Assembly: GCF_943734655.1 (NCBI RefSeq)
Contig: NC_071354.1
Coordinates: 160,849,142 to 160,913,141 of the forward strand
Direction of reading: 5' to 3'
DNA from: Sabethes cyaneus
Taxonomy: Eukaryota; Arthropoda; Insecta; Diptera; Culicidae
DNA: 64,000 bases
This document shows positions 44,511 through 55,047 of the stretch, piece by piece; within the stretch, counting starts at the first letter, position 1, and each line of letters starts with the position of its first letter. The notes under the pieces were generated by a model, which did not search any database, was not told the DNA's origin, and saw nothing but the letters and a program-made list of their open reading frames with translations. The translations under genes were made by a program, and so were the position numbers.

Positions 44511-47264
44511 TCTGCTACAATTTCGACAAATCGATGAATCCCTCGGATTTTGTCAGCTCAGCCCAATTAACGAAAGTCTTTCACTAAGTGGGCTAAGAGC
44601 TTAGTGCAATTAACGAAAGTTGACTGTACGTCATCTTTTCATTAAGAATTCCTACGTAGAAAAGTGAGAAAAGCAGCTGTGGGTAACACTGAAAATTGCT
44701 CTGGCCAAGCAACTTTTCCTGATTTTTTACATTGTTTAAATTGTCAATACATTTTTTGAGCTTCCATTTTTGTTTCGTCGTACAAGTGTTAACACTTCGT
44801 AAACTAATTTTTCGAATTCTTTACGTTATAGAGCCTACAGATAATTGATTTTATACAAAAAAATTTGGCTCATGTCCGAAAAATTTTTTTTGCCTCCCGA
44901 TTTTTAAAGCCAAATTCGAAGGGAGGTGGTAAATTTTTTTTAAGCATAATTTGCAATAGCCTTATTATAGACATAATAAAAATCACGATCTCTAAACTAT
45001 TCCTTATAACAAAACATAAGTTCTAATTTCAAATAAAAAATGTGATTTGATATGCAATACTCTTTGTCTTTGACTTCCCGTGTTTTTGGGGAACAGTGAG
45101 ACAAAATGACACCTTCGTATTTGTGGTTGTAATTAATTTAGATTATAGTCAGAGCGACTGAAACTTTTTTTCAGACAAGTGGATTGAACGGCTCGTTTGC
45201 AGCTATCATTGAAAATATAAAGATTTTTGGGAAAAAAGTGTCTCACTGTAGACGACTTTACCCTACACTTAAAGTGCTCCCCATAAGTTCGTCCCAATAG
45301 ACGTAAAAGTGTGGGTAAAATTTGCCTCAGCCTACAATAATTAATCTATTATCGTATTCTGATGATCTAGTGTATAGAGGCTAGCGTAAATTTCTTCAAG
45401 GCAACAAATGTTCGTTATGGTTTGGTACTCCATTCCAATTTTTAACAATATAAAGATCACCAGTGAAATGTAGAAATGTATAGGTAGTCGATTTTATTTT
45501 GCATTATAAAAAGTTCATTTGTTTACAGAGATTCCGGCCGACAGTAACATGTTTGCGGCCCTGCCTGATACGTTTAAATATTTGTGCATCACATCACGAT
45601 AAACTGATCGAAAGGCAAACTATAGGGAAAAGTATTAAATTAACCAGGCTGCAACGTCCCCGGTACAGTGACTTTACTGTTTCTCTGCTCTGCGTCTCTA
45701 ATGAGTAGATTTTTAAATTAGGCCATCTACCTAACATTGCATTGCACTGGTTGGTACATACTGCAAGGGAAGGCAATTAATTTGCCGCTCTGATAGCTCA
45801 TATACGCTGCAGCCCATGACGTTCTTGTGCACCTTTACCTTGAATAATAACTACTTGTTGCATTTTGCTCTGGGGCCTTCGGGCACCGCACGGTTGCGTT
45901 CTGCCAGATGGAATTTTCAAGTTCAGCATAAATATTATGACAGAAAATTAACGAAAGAAACGTGAACTGCATCAGTAAAATGCTATACGCGTGTTCAATA
46001 CATTTTTTTTACCTTGATACTGTTCTTTTTTTATTGTGTAACAGCGTTTGCAATATTCTGGCTTGTTTATGTTCGCAAGAAATCTGCTCTGGAAAACCTT
46101 TTTCTTTCCACTTTCCTCATAACATCATTATCGCATTGAGCATTCGATTATCGTTAGGGTGTACGGTTTGGAAACAAACGTCCGTTGACGGTAAATGCGA
46201 GCAGATTGATTGGGATGCTCCGCTACGCATAGGTCGGAACCAGTTTTAAGGAATTTAAAAGTCCAACCGAGCACAATGGTCTCAGTGTGTGCGTGTGTGC
46301 GTGAGTGTAAGAACAACTGGTGCAATTGCACCTGAGCGCGGATGCGATGCGGCGCGTGCTCATGCGTGCTGTTGAATAGTTGTGCTATGATACACTGTTT
46401 AAATCACTGGGTATTGTTTGGAAAACGGTTAATTCCTTTGAAAGTATGTTTGCTCTGTTCAGCGAATTACTTCTCGGCCTGTAGTGTGGAATGTAATGTA
46501 CGAAACTATGAATTATTATTTGCAATAGAATTGCTGTTCGCTTTTATTACCCTCTTGGATCTTTGCAAAAATAATAAAGAAAAACATTATTGTAAAACTT
46601 CTAAGACTTTTGAGGCGTCATTTCAATTTGAGGTGAGTTTTTTGCACGATACTTAATTGCAGCTCTGTTGAATTGTTTGATGAAGAGCATTTTGTGCGCT
46701 ACTGCAGTATCGGACATAATAACGCATCAAACCTGTTGGTTGTATCAAAAATATTGTGCTTTTTTATGGCAGTTTAAAGGAAAACCTATAAAACTTTTAT
46801 ATTGTTCGATCATGTGTAAATAAATAAAATTCGAGAATTGAACTGCTCTTTTAGAATTAGAGACATTAAATAGTCACTGAACAGACAAACATGCGCTGAA
46901 CTAAAAAACTTATTCCAGGCATGATTTTTCCAATAAACTTTGTGTGAATCCTGCACACCTGCAAAGTTTATCGAATGAAAAAAATCAGAAAATCAAATTT
47001 CGAAAGCGGAATGTAGCGCCAGAATTTTTTTTTGCTGTTCGAGCCAGACAGAAAATTTTGGTTAGTGTATAATTTTTTAAGCGAGTGCCAATAATCAAAA
47101 CAATCACTTTTAGTGTTTAGGGTTGTACTATAAAGTTTAAAAAATGCCCTCGACTAATCAGAAAACGTAAACAAGAGAGCAAAAACAAATTCATTTTTTT
47201 CTGCACTGTATCTACCATAAACGTACCTAATTCTGCGCATTCCACATTGCAGTCTTACTTAATT
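44511..47264. other. Mostly unique DNA, no gene seen
   Basis: The first part is AT-rich. 45520-46380 is GC-richer, with a GTGTGCGTGTGTGCGTGAGTG run near 46286. About 30 bp near 47000-47026 (CGAAAGCGGAATGTAGCGCC) resemble the SINE family 1 tail. No protein is recognised. Confidence 0.4.
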
Positions 47265-48690
47265 GGCCTAACGTCTTACGACAAGGCCAGCGCAGTATAA
47301 TTTCGGTCCATGGCAGCTGGTCTCCAGTTTCGCGGGCACCCAGTGCTCGCCAGATCTCGCTCCACCTGGTCTTGCCACCTCGCTCGCTGTGCCCCTCTTC
47401 GTCTTGTTCCTACCGGATTTGATGCGAAAACCATTTTTGCAGGATAGTTGTCTGGCATTCTAGCAACATGTCCTGCCCAACGTATCCGTCCAGCTTTAAC
47501 CACTTTATGAATACTTGGTTCGTCGTAGAGACGCCGTGAGCTCGTGGTTCATTCTTCGCCTCCATACACCGTTCTCTTTGATAGTCTCTGACAGAACTTC
47601 CGTGTATCGTGAAAGCCAGGGGGGATCTATTGCTGTCAAATTCCATACATGTGTGCGTTACCGCAGATGGTGTTTGGTCCATGACGTTTGTACTGTCATG
47701 GACCAAACGGCGTGTGATTGATTTCGAGCCAAGGGACTCGCAAGTCTATTTTTGTCTGCTGCAGTTGACAGAAACTCAAACCCAAACACGCAGCGCAATT
47801 GTCGTTTGTGTTGTTTTGATCCCGATAATGGATTTATCTGCTTTTTAGCGTAAATAAAACAAACTAATAAACTTTTCGGAAGCTACATATACAGGTAAGA
47901 GCAGCAAATCGGTAAGAAAAAAAGTAGCAAGAGCGACATTGAAAATTATGGTCACCTGCCTGCCCCTTCACATGTGAGTTTCACAATTCCTTCCCGATAG
48001 ATCCCCCCTGGTGAAAGCGGTACAGTACAGCTGTTCGAGTTTTTCGCACTCCTTCTCCTCTTGGTGGCGCTTCTTCTCCTTGAAGAGTCAGATTTGCTGT
48101 CTCCGCTTCTGTTTGTATCGCTCCATATACTGACGAGTGGCTCTACGCAGCATTTGTCCCCGCGCTGCGATCTTCTCAGCCAATATCTGCTGGAATTCCT
48201 CGTCAAACCATTCGTTACGTCGATTCGGTGCCACACGGCCTAGGACATTCTCCGCTACGCTGTTAATGGCTGTTTTCACGGCATTCCAACAGTCCTCAAG
48301 ACCTCAAGCCTCCTCAAGCTTCATCCAGTTCACCTTCTTCCGGCAGCGCGGTTTCTAGAGATAACACGTAGTGTTCGGCGACCTCCAGTTGCTTCAGTCG
48401 CGCTAGATTATACCGTGACGGGCGTCGGTATCGTATGTTGTTCACAACAGATAGTTTTTGACGTATCCTTAGCATCACTAGGTAGTGATCCGAATCAATG
48501 TTAGCGCCCGGATAGGTTCTGACATCGATAATGTCTGAAAAGTGCCGACCATCTATCAGAACGTGGTCGATTTGTGATTCTGTCTGGTTGGGTGATCTCC
48601 AGGTGTACCGATGCCGATGGTAGAGGTTATGATGGAAGAAGGTACTACGTAAGGCCATGTTCTTCCGCATTTAAAAAGAATTTTCTTTCT
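47265..48690 (-). pseudogene. RTE-like LINE copy, RT deleted, split by a hAT MITE
   Basis: Minus strand. 48670-48314 reads ALRSTFFHHNLYHRHRYTWR then SQIDHVLIDGRHFSDIIDVR and PGANIDSDHYLV, the C-terminal endonuclease blocks with the catalytic SDH motif intact. 48279-48088 is the linker (NEWFDEEFQQILAEKIAARG). The frame passes through the MITE junction (removing it joins QLY...FHDTRKFCQRLS) to 47560. There the RT domain is missing and the element continues directly with the tail VKAGRIRWAGHVARMPDNYP and ARWQDQVERDLAS (47503-47276). So the copy lost its RT by internal deletion before or after insertion. Confidence 0.85.
47617..48010. mobile_element. hAT-type MITE with perfect 8-bp target duplication
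   Basis: Perfect 14-bp inverted ends CAGGGGGGATCTAT (47617-47630 and 47997-48010) are bounded by GTGAAAGC at 47609-47616 and 48011-48018. It is 394 bp long, with no transposase. An internal perfect 14-bp hairpin, GTTTGGTCCATGAC with its complement, lies at 47672-47708. Its excision restores the surrounding RTE sequence with one copy of GTGAAAGC. Confidence 0.96.
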
Positions 48691-48825
48691 TCCGTTTAAA
48701 GCTCAAATCATTCTGCAATACGAAATGAAAGATTTCTATTCAATTTTTTTTAATTTTCCTTTGGCTGTCAAGGAAAATTGACTCAATTGGCAAGACAAGC
48801 TAGCTTTGGAGCCTGTAGCTCCAAA

Positions 48826-49105
48826 TAAAGGGTGTCCCACATCAAATTGCATCACGGAAGAAACACTGTAGAAAATTACCCACTGGGTATTTTACTGAAA
48901 AATTTGAGTAGAAGTGGTTTAGAGTGTACTGTTTACACTGTATTTTTATCGCGGCCAGTTTTTCGAAAATTAGAAAAAATGGCGTCACCCGAAAAGCAAT
49001 CCTCAGTTCTCTTATCATAGATGATAAGACTTACGTTAAAGTGGACTTCTGGCAGCTTCCGGGGCTACTGTATGAAGTATCACCACCCAGCACAAGTTTG
49101 ACGTT
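48826..49105 (+). mobile_element. Internally deleted D37E mariner copy
   Basis: TA then AAGGGTGTCCCACATCAAAT, the same terminal sequence as the full element at 59968. MASPEKQ follows at about 48979, then directly DDKTYVKVDFWQLPGLLYEV (about 49021-49080). The DNA-binding domain between them is deleted. The right terminal repeat is not found. The orientation is opposite to the element at 59968. Confidence 0.85.
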
Positions 49106-49480
49106 CCGGAGGAAGTAAGGATGCAGAACTTTCATAATTTGCCATGAAATACATGATTTTGCCAAAAAATATTAGCTTGAGAATTAATCTAATAAGTGGA
49201 AATATTCAACATTTCCGGATCTCAAATTTAGGTAAACAAAATCAGCAGCGCGTGATACCCACGAGGCGCCGCCACAGTGGGGCGACTCCATACAAATGCT
49301 GGCCAAGCAAAAAAATCTCTTTGAATCAAGGATAATATGTGGTTCTTAAGTAATTTTGGGGTGCTGAGCCCGAATTTGAGGTTTATTTTGCATTAGAACG
49401 TATATTTTTTTGTGTTAGGGAGAATTTTCAACTATTTTTCAAGTATTTTTTAAGTATAATGACTTCAAGCTGGAGATCTA
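49106..49480. other. Repeat-like DNA, no gene
   Basis: GCCGCCACAGTGGGGCGACT then CCATACAAATGCTGGCCAAG, and later AAGTAATTTTGGGGTGCTGA, recalls a block at about 21480-21520 (TCCATACAAAAGCTGGACAA). It is probably a dispersed repeat. No frame is seen. Confidence 0.4.
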
Positions 49481-50400
49481 ATGGAAAAAAAATTCGATTT
49501 TGACCATTTATTTAGCATCCATGAACCAGATCGTAGTGAATGGGAACGAGGGGGCCCCTATGTCAGAGATGGTTCAATAACTTTTTACACTGATGGTTCG
49601 AAATTGGCAGACCGAGTGGGAGCTGGCATTACTGGTCCTGGACTAAATAGGTCAGTGGCAATGGGCAAATGGCCAACGGTCTTTCAAGCCGAAATATATG
49701 CCATTCTAGAATGTACTTCGATCTGCTTGAAGAGAAAATATAGGTATGCAAATATTTGTATTTTCTCAGACAGTCAAGCAGCTCTGAGAGCTCTAAAATC
49801 TGTTGCTTGCACTTCCAAATTAGTCTGGGACTGTGTAAAACTGCTTCAACAGCTATTTACACACAACAGAGTAAACCTCTTTTGGGTTCCCGGGCACTGT
49901 GGTATAGAAGGTAATGAAAGAGCAGACGAGTTAGCCAGATCTGGATCTGCAATGGAATTTATAGGTCCCGAACCTTTCTGTGGGGTATCCAATTGTACGT
50001 GCAAGATGGAACTGAAAAAATGGGAAGAGAATCAGGTCATATTGAACTGGAATAATACTCTATCAGCTCGTCATGCAAAACGGTCACGCAAAAGCTATTG
50101 AATCTTTCAAAAAAAAAAAAAGATTTGAGTACTTTTAGCGGAGTGATTACTGGTCATTGTCCAAGCAAATATCATCTGAAGGTAATAGGAAAGCTTAATG
50201 ATGATAGATGTCGTTTCTGCAATCTAGAGTGTGAAAGTGCTCATCATATACTGTGCGAATGCACGGCATTATTCAATAAAAGGCGCAAATTTCTTGATAA
50301 AGGACTGTTGGAGCCTTCGGAAATATGGGCTAGTTCTCCTCAGAAAGTAATACGATTTATTCTCAACATATTACCGTGTTGGGATGATGCCTTCAATTAA
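49481..50400 (+). pseudogene. Non-LTR retrotransposon RNase H and C-terminal zinc region
   Basis: An open frame of 206 codons carries a full RNase H fold with all acidic residues: TFYTDGSK (D), FQAEIYAILE (E), IFSDSQAALRAL (D) and GIEGNERADELA (D), plus the VPGHCG histidine block. RNase H in this position degrades RNA in the RNA:DNA hybrid during target-primed reverse transcription. The frame breaks near 50098 by a -1 shift before an A12 run. It resumes as SGVITGHCPSKYHLKVIGK and CRFCNLECESAHHILCEC, a CCHC-type motif, ending with CWDDAFN at 50400. RT and endonuclease are absent, so this is a 5'-truncated LINE. The sequence is the least decayed retroelement protein in the window. Confidence 0.88.
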
Positions 50401-50692
50401 AATAACAATTACTAAACAACATAGTAGCTGTTCATAAGTAAAGGCATACAGCAAAAGAGGACACACCACAATAGATCAAAGAACTGGTCGCAGTGGTCCA
50501 AGGTCCCCAACAAGGAAAAAAAAGTATAATGATGTATAAGAAATGAGGGTCATTTGGAAAACTATTGCAGATGGATTTTTATAGGATAAAACATTATATA
50601 AAACAATACAAAGCAAGTATGAGGTTTAATAATCAACACAAAATCCATATAAGTTAATATTAATCAAAAACAAAACTTTTCCCCTTATTAGT
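50401..50692 (+). other. LINE 3' UTR-like sequence
   Basis: Noncoding sequence after the RNase H/zinc frame. It includes AAGAGGACACACCACAATAG and an A-rich run ending near 50523, a plausible 3' end of the LINE. Beyond that is AT-rich DNA. Confidence 0.45.
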
Positions 50693-50723
50693 TTTCTTAA
50701 TCTTCTTTATCTCCTTCTTCTTT

Positions 50724-50750
50724 TTCTTCTTCTTCTTCTTCTTCTTCTCC
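50724..50750. repeat. (TTC)n microsatellite
   Basis: A run of TTC/TCT triplets. On the minus strand it encodes the poly-Glu run at the C-terminus of the pseudogene at 50693-51620, so it may be a former acidic tail that expanded. Confidence 0.9.
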
Positions 50751-50983
50751 TTCTGCAGAATCACTCGATTCACGTTTCGTCTTCAATAGTAATATAGCGT
50801 TCTCAGAAAGATTTTTCTAATTACATTTTTTCCGTTTCGAAGAAGCTATAAGCTTTATCCGGATAAGTAAGAGGACGAATAATTCTATCACGATTTGTAT
50901 TTTCACACTCATTTTTGCATGTAAAATATTGTCTTGTATTTTTATCACTATTTTTAGCGTAAGGCAATAACCTTATTTTCGTG

Positions 50984-51110
50984 AGGGTCAATACCGGTGT
51001 AGTGGCTAGCATTCACGCCTCTCACACCGAGGACCGTGTTTGAATTCTCAACCCCGCAGAAGTCACGAATGACTCGAGTTTTTACAGTGACTATAATTAA
51101 ACAAAAAAAA
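50984..51110 (+). mobile_element. tRNA-derived SINE, family 2, with 12-bp duplication
   Basis: CCGGTGTAGTGGCTAGCATT (A box) and GTGTTTGAATTC (worn B box) precede AGAAGTCACGAATGACTCGA and a GTGACTATAATTAAAC-A8 tail. The target duplication is CTTATTTTCGTG at 50972-50983 and CTTATTTTTGTG at 51111-51122, with one mismatch. The SINE sits inside the minus-strand pseudogene 50693-51620. Confidence 0.92.
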
Positions 51111-51620
51111 CTTATTTTTGTGCTTCTTCTGTCATTCGTAATATCAGCAATACAGTTTCTAGATTCATTTATGACCGCGAATTCAAATTCTTTGCATTGC
51201 AGTGGATGTATTATATGAGGACTATACCCTGACATAAAGGTTTTTGGTATACAAACAAATAAGTTTCGAATTTTTCAGAAATAGTGTGTTCAAGAACTTG
51301 CTATAAGAAAATTTCTCAACCTTGATTAATTTCATATCTATACCCGTGATTTCAGAACTAATACCAGGATTGGGATAAGATCTTCGAGCTGTATTTCCGT
51401 CATTACTATCGCTGTATCCTCCAGATTTCCTCCAACCTCTAAAATCTAGTCCATAGGCAATATGGACCATACATTCGAAGCAGCTTATCCAACCATGTAA
51501 AGGAGATATCCCATAATTAATATATCCCACGTTTACTTTGAGTGTTTGCATTTTGTCTATATTGTTGAATTCTGATATAGTAGCCTTACAAGCGTAACAT
51601 CTGTGCTCTGCACTACTCTG

Positions 51621-52094
51621 CGCTAAATGAGACTATATCTATTTGAAAGCTCATACTTTACGCTCACTTTTACCGGTAGTGTCAATAGTGGCGAATCTTG
51701 GCTTCAAAACTTTTAAGCGTGTTTTACGCGAAAATATGGCACTTTTTAGTGAAAATTAAAATTGTGGCATACTATGATAAAATTACTGCATACTCAATTA
51801 ATGGGCTTATTCAGTACTATTTTTTGAAGAACTTTTCCTTAGACATCGTTGAAATCCGAGCTACCATTAGACCTCTAGCATGTTTTGAAATATTGGGTTA
51901 TTTTTCTAAAAAACGCTTAAACATGCTGAGATAGCATACTTTCCAGATTCATAGAAAATTCAAATTTTGTCATATTGATCTAAAATTTTGGATTTGAATA
52001 CTTCAATAGTATAGAATCACAGGAAAAATACAACGGAGAGTCGAAATGAACTTTCATTTGTTGGCTGCTGGCCAGCGATTCCCCACTACGCGCC
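51621..52094. other. No gene seen
   Basis: AT-rich interval between the unnamed pseudogene and an RTE relic. I recognise nothing. Confidence 0.45.
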
Positions 52095-53330
52095 GTCCTT
52101 AATTGAAATGGAAGCAGCGCTCAAATATATGAAGTCCTGCAGAGCATTTCAGTCGAGATGATGAAAGCTTATCCAGTAATATCTGGGAAACTGTAAATTT
52201 CCAGGTGGACTAAGTGCAGGGCTTCTTAGTAAAAGTCACCAAGGAAAGGAACCTATCTGATCAAGTCACTTTAGCATGAGTTTATTCTCAGGCCCCTCAT
52301 TTACCCTTCCTTCGTGCTGAATTCTATAGTTACCCACTGAAGTCTCTTGACAGTGCAAAAGTCCCTCCAGTTAAGTGTACTGGTCAGAGGAACGAATGCA
52401 TCCTCGCCAGGAACGGCAATAATATGGGATAGTACTGGCAGCGAGGAGTAAGTGGATAAAGTAGATCAGGCAACGAGGAATAAGTGGGTAAAGTAGGTTG
52501 GGGTAAACCCCAATACACACAAGCACACATAAAATTTAATAAGCATTTCGCTCATTCAATAGCGATTATAGCAAAAAGAAATGCAGTGCAGGGCATACAG
52601 CAAACACCCAGGAAAAAAACCTATCTGATAGCAGGAAGTATGGCGACATGATGCTGCTCTTCACTCTTAAAATACTCTGAAATGTGATCCAGGAGAAAAT
52701 CGACGCTACAGTCTACCGATAGTAACTCGCTGGACTCCGTGCCGGCCGGTAATGAGTGGATCAGATCATGACGCGTAATATTATGTTGGAGCAAATCAAC
52801 GAAATCCAGGGCATCTTCAAATCTTCTATTACTTGTTGATTCCGAAAAAGACATTCGACCGACTAAATTACGAAAACATCTGGGGCGTGGTGGAGTTCCT
52901 AATGAGCTTGTCTATCTCATCGATGCTCAGTAAGAGCTGGTTTTGTGTAAAATGCTGCAAGACGACCTCCGGGCCCTATAAAACCTGGCCGTCGACATTC
53001 TTTTGTTCTCCCAATGGAAATATGATATGCAAACTATTTAATAATCTCTGCGACAACTCCAAGGCAGTTGGTTTCATAGTCAACGTCGCAAATACCATGT
53101 CTGTGGGAGTGAACATTTCACAGTCCGAGATAACAGGTTGAGGAGATGGAAGCTTTTCAATATCTTGGTAGCCAGTCAACCCCAGACAGTGGTACCAAGC
53201 CTGTTATAGTCACACAGGATGACTATTATAGACAGGATGATCTCGCAGTGACTTTTTGGATCTTTGGAATGTTCGCCTAAATCAGATCACTTTACCAATT
53301 TCCACGACACGAATTTTCAATTTAAACGTG
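52095..53330 (+). pseudogene. RTE-type RT relic, plus strand, heavily decayed
   Basis: Traces of RT appear in successive plus frames. MEAALKYMKS (about 52110) and GLLVKVTKERNLSDQVT (about 52220) come first. After a noisy stretch (52300-52840), VDSEKDIRPTKLRKHLGRGG then VPNELVYLIDAQ correspond to the FVDFEKAFDRLNHENIW..L and GVP.KLV.LI.AQY blocks. Near 53060-53110, SKAVGFIVNVANTMSVGVN matches the SKAAGLKVNV.KTKSM block. EAFQYLGSQ follows at about 53150. No catalytic YADD block survives. The wording differs from the other RTE copies, so it is a second subfamily. Confidence 0.65.
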
Positions 53331-53334
53331 AAAT

Positions 53335-54195
53335 CCGTTCTATTGTCTGCAAGACGTGGTGCGCATCAGCGGAGACGGAGACATTTGCAGGTCTCCGTGA
53401 GTCGTTGCCTGAGCCTCTGAGTTTGGTAGCCTCACACTTGGATTTTCAATTCGGAACTCGATCGTTGATATCATTAGTATGCAAACAGAGATTCGGAAGC
53501 GTTGGTAGAGGACTCCCTCTTCACTTGTGGCTGATGCAGATGCGGTTAATTTGGCGGGAAACCCACGTAACCTCATGTGCTGGCTATGGGGGTAGTGCGA
53601 TTCACAAATGATCATGTTGTTTTTACCAAGGAACTCTGTATACAGTTTCTCGTTTTTGCTCATTTTTCCTAGGCCATGGCGTTCCATGACGCATTCAATG
53701 TCCGCTTTTGGTTGAGCCAATCTTCGCGATGAAGTCGCTCAAGTGGATTTGAAAGATTTTCTCAACCCACTGTCCAGCTGGTTGTAGAAGCTTTCTTTTT
53801 CCTGCAGGTCGGCTGCATAGCACTGAAATCCAGTAGAGTTTCTAACCCATGTTCTAAATCTGGCCCGATTATTTATTCGTTTAACGGTTCTCACCTAACC
53901 AGGGCTACATGAGATCTCCTCTCTCTCAAGTACCACTAGCATTTTCAATTCGAATGTCAGAGTGGAGTAAGATTTGCCCGGATGATGTCTTGTGTTTGCT
54001 AATGTCAGGCCAACGAACTGCTTGCAGTCCCAGGATTTCAAGCTGTCGGCGGATTCCTTGCAAGTTGAGCCAGTTTGCTCGTGCTAGGGTCAGCATATTT
54101 CATGTTCCGATTCGTGTCAGTGTTTCTATGCTAAAGGTCGTTGCTGACAATCCAGATCGATTTCTTCTTTCATTTTCCGTAACTTAGTTAATTTT
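53335..54195 (-). pseudogene. RTE-like endonuclease relic
   Basis: Minus strand. 54187-53980 holds a degraded GTWNMLTLAR...EILGLQAVRWPD...SSGQILLHS series (first APE-endonuclease blocks). 53720-53560 reads ECVMERHGLGKMSKNEKLYT then MIICESHYPHSQHMRLRGFP, the middle blocks. A degraded end follows to 53340. It is the unsplit relative of the gene at 37740-41640. It lies head-to-head with the plus-strand RT relic at 52095-53330, the same arrangement as at 37238/37740. Confidence 0.75.
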
Positions 54196-54281
54196 CCAGA
54201 GCCGCTGTACCCCCTTTCCTTTCTGTGTAGTAGAACCGTGGTTATGTACCCCAGCTGTCACCATGTGGAGATAGAAATATG

Positions 54282-54484
54282 CGTTAGACACATTTCAGCG
54301 TTACGGGTCACGTCACAATTAATAAGCATTTTTTCTGTTTAAATTGGTTCTTGTTTCACCAAACTTTTAGCAAATAACTCGAAAAGTAAGTAAGACTTTG
54401 CTTTCCATTTGCATGCCAGGAATTTGGTTAAATAGGAATGATTTGTAGGCATGGTGTCCCGTAATGCTGAAATGTGTCGTTAGT
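54282..54484. mobile_element. Short inverted-repeat (MITE-like) element
   Basis: GTTAGACACATTTCAGCGTT then ACGGGTCAC (54283-54311) returns inverted at about 54452-54482 (GTGTCCCGTAATGCTGAAAT then GTGTCGTTAG). The arms are about 28 bp with few mismatches, separated by AT-rich DNA. The target duplication is unclear. Confidence 0.6.
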
Positions 54485-54838
54485 GGACATAGGTGGTAGA
54501 TTTGTACATGTTCACTCTGCCAGCGAATTTAATCCCAGTGAATACTCCTGCTTTCAATAAGGTTCCTCTCCTCATGAATGAAAAGTAACACAGGAGTGGT
54601 GTGCGCTGTCGTCAGAATTTACTCCATTTCAAATCATTATTAAAATGCCCGGCTTCATCACGGGATTTTCACCTGTTGGATTACTTTGTATGATCAGTAA
54701 AATTGGGTTTCAATTTTGGAGCTCTTGGTTCATGAGAATTTATTGTAAATCTGACAAGAAATCCTAACCACCATGAGGATTAAACATTTATTTATCGAAT
54801 CAATATCTCAATATAAGTATTATGTAATTATTAGTATT
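54485..54838. other. No gene seen
   Basis: AT-rich interval with nothing I recognise. Confidence 0.5.
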
Positions 54839-55047
54839 CCTCCCAGTTGGCTCAAGATACGACAATGATTTAACAAGCCAGTTGTCGCACGCTCGAATTT
54901 CGTTTAGGAGAGGTTTGTAAGAGTCAACTGCATCGTAGCACTAGACTAGTAGTTGTCCTGTACTCTAACAGCTGGCTGCAAAGTTTGCCAGAAAAAAACA
55001 AAATAACAAGTTCCGAAGGCGAAATGTTGCACCAAGGCATTGCTGGT
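54839..55047 (+). mobile_element. tRNA-derived SINE, family 1
   Basis: The head CCTCCCAGTTGGCTCAAGAT, tRNA-like ACAAGCCAGTTGTCGCACGC then TCGAATTTC (worn B box), and body TTGTCCTGTACTCTAACAGC then TGGCTGCAAAGTTTGCCAG match the family in order. The tail ends with CGAAATGTTGCACCAAGGC and lacks the GCTTT repeats. No clear target duplication. Confidence 0.78.

Larger units (their letters stand above)
50693..51620 (-). pseudogene. Conserved unnamed protein family, decayed, split by a SINE
   Basis: Minus strand. From about 51603 a frame reads HRCYACKATISEFNNIDKMQ (a CxxC pair), then GYINYGISPLHGWISCFECM, SNDGNTARRSYPNPG and SSEITGID. After a frameshift comes LRMTEEAQK. The SINE at 50984-51110 then interrupts. 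Beyond it LLPYAKNSDKNTRQYFTCKN and ENTNRD follow. A third frame gives LSENAILLLKTKRESSDSAE and a poly-Glu tail ending GDKED at 50693. From memory, this order of blocks (NYGISPLHAWIR, NDGNTARR, SEITG, EEAQ..RN.D, acidic tail) occurs in multicopy uncharacterised arthropod and cnidarian proteins, perhaps transposon-borne. I cannot name the family or its function. Confidence 0.6.

Noticed and set aside
46998..47030. Isolated SINE family 1 tail-like word
   Set aside because: Only about 30 bp match, too little to call a SINE copy.
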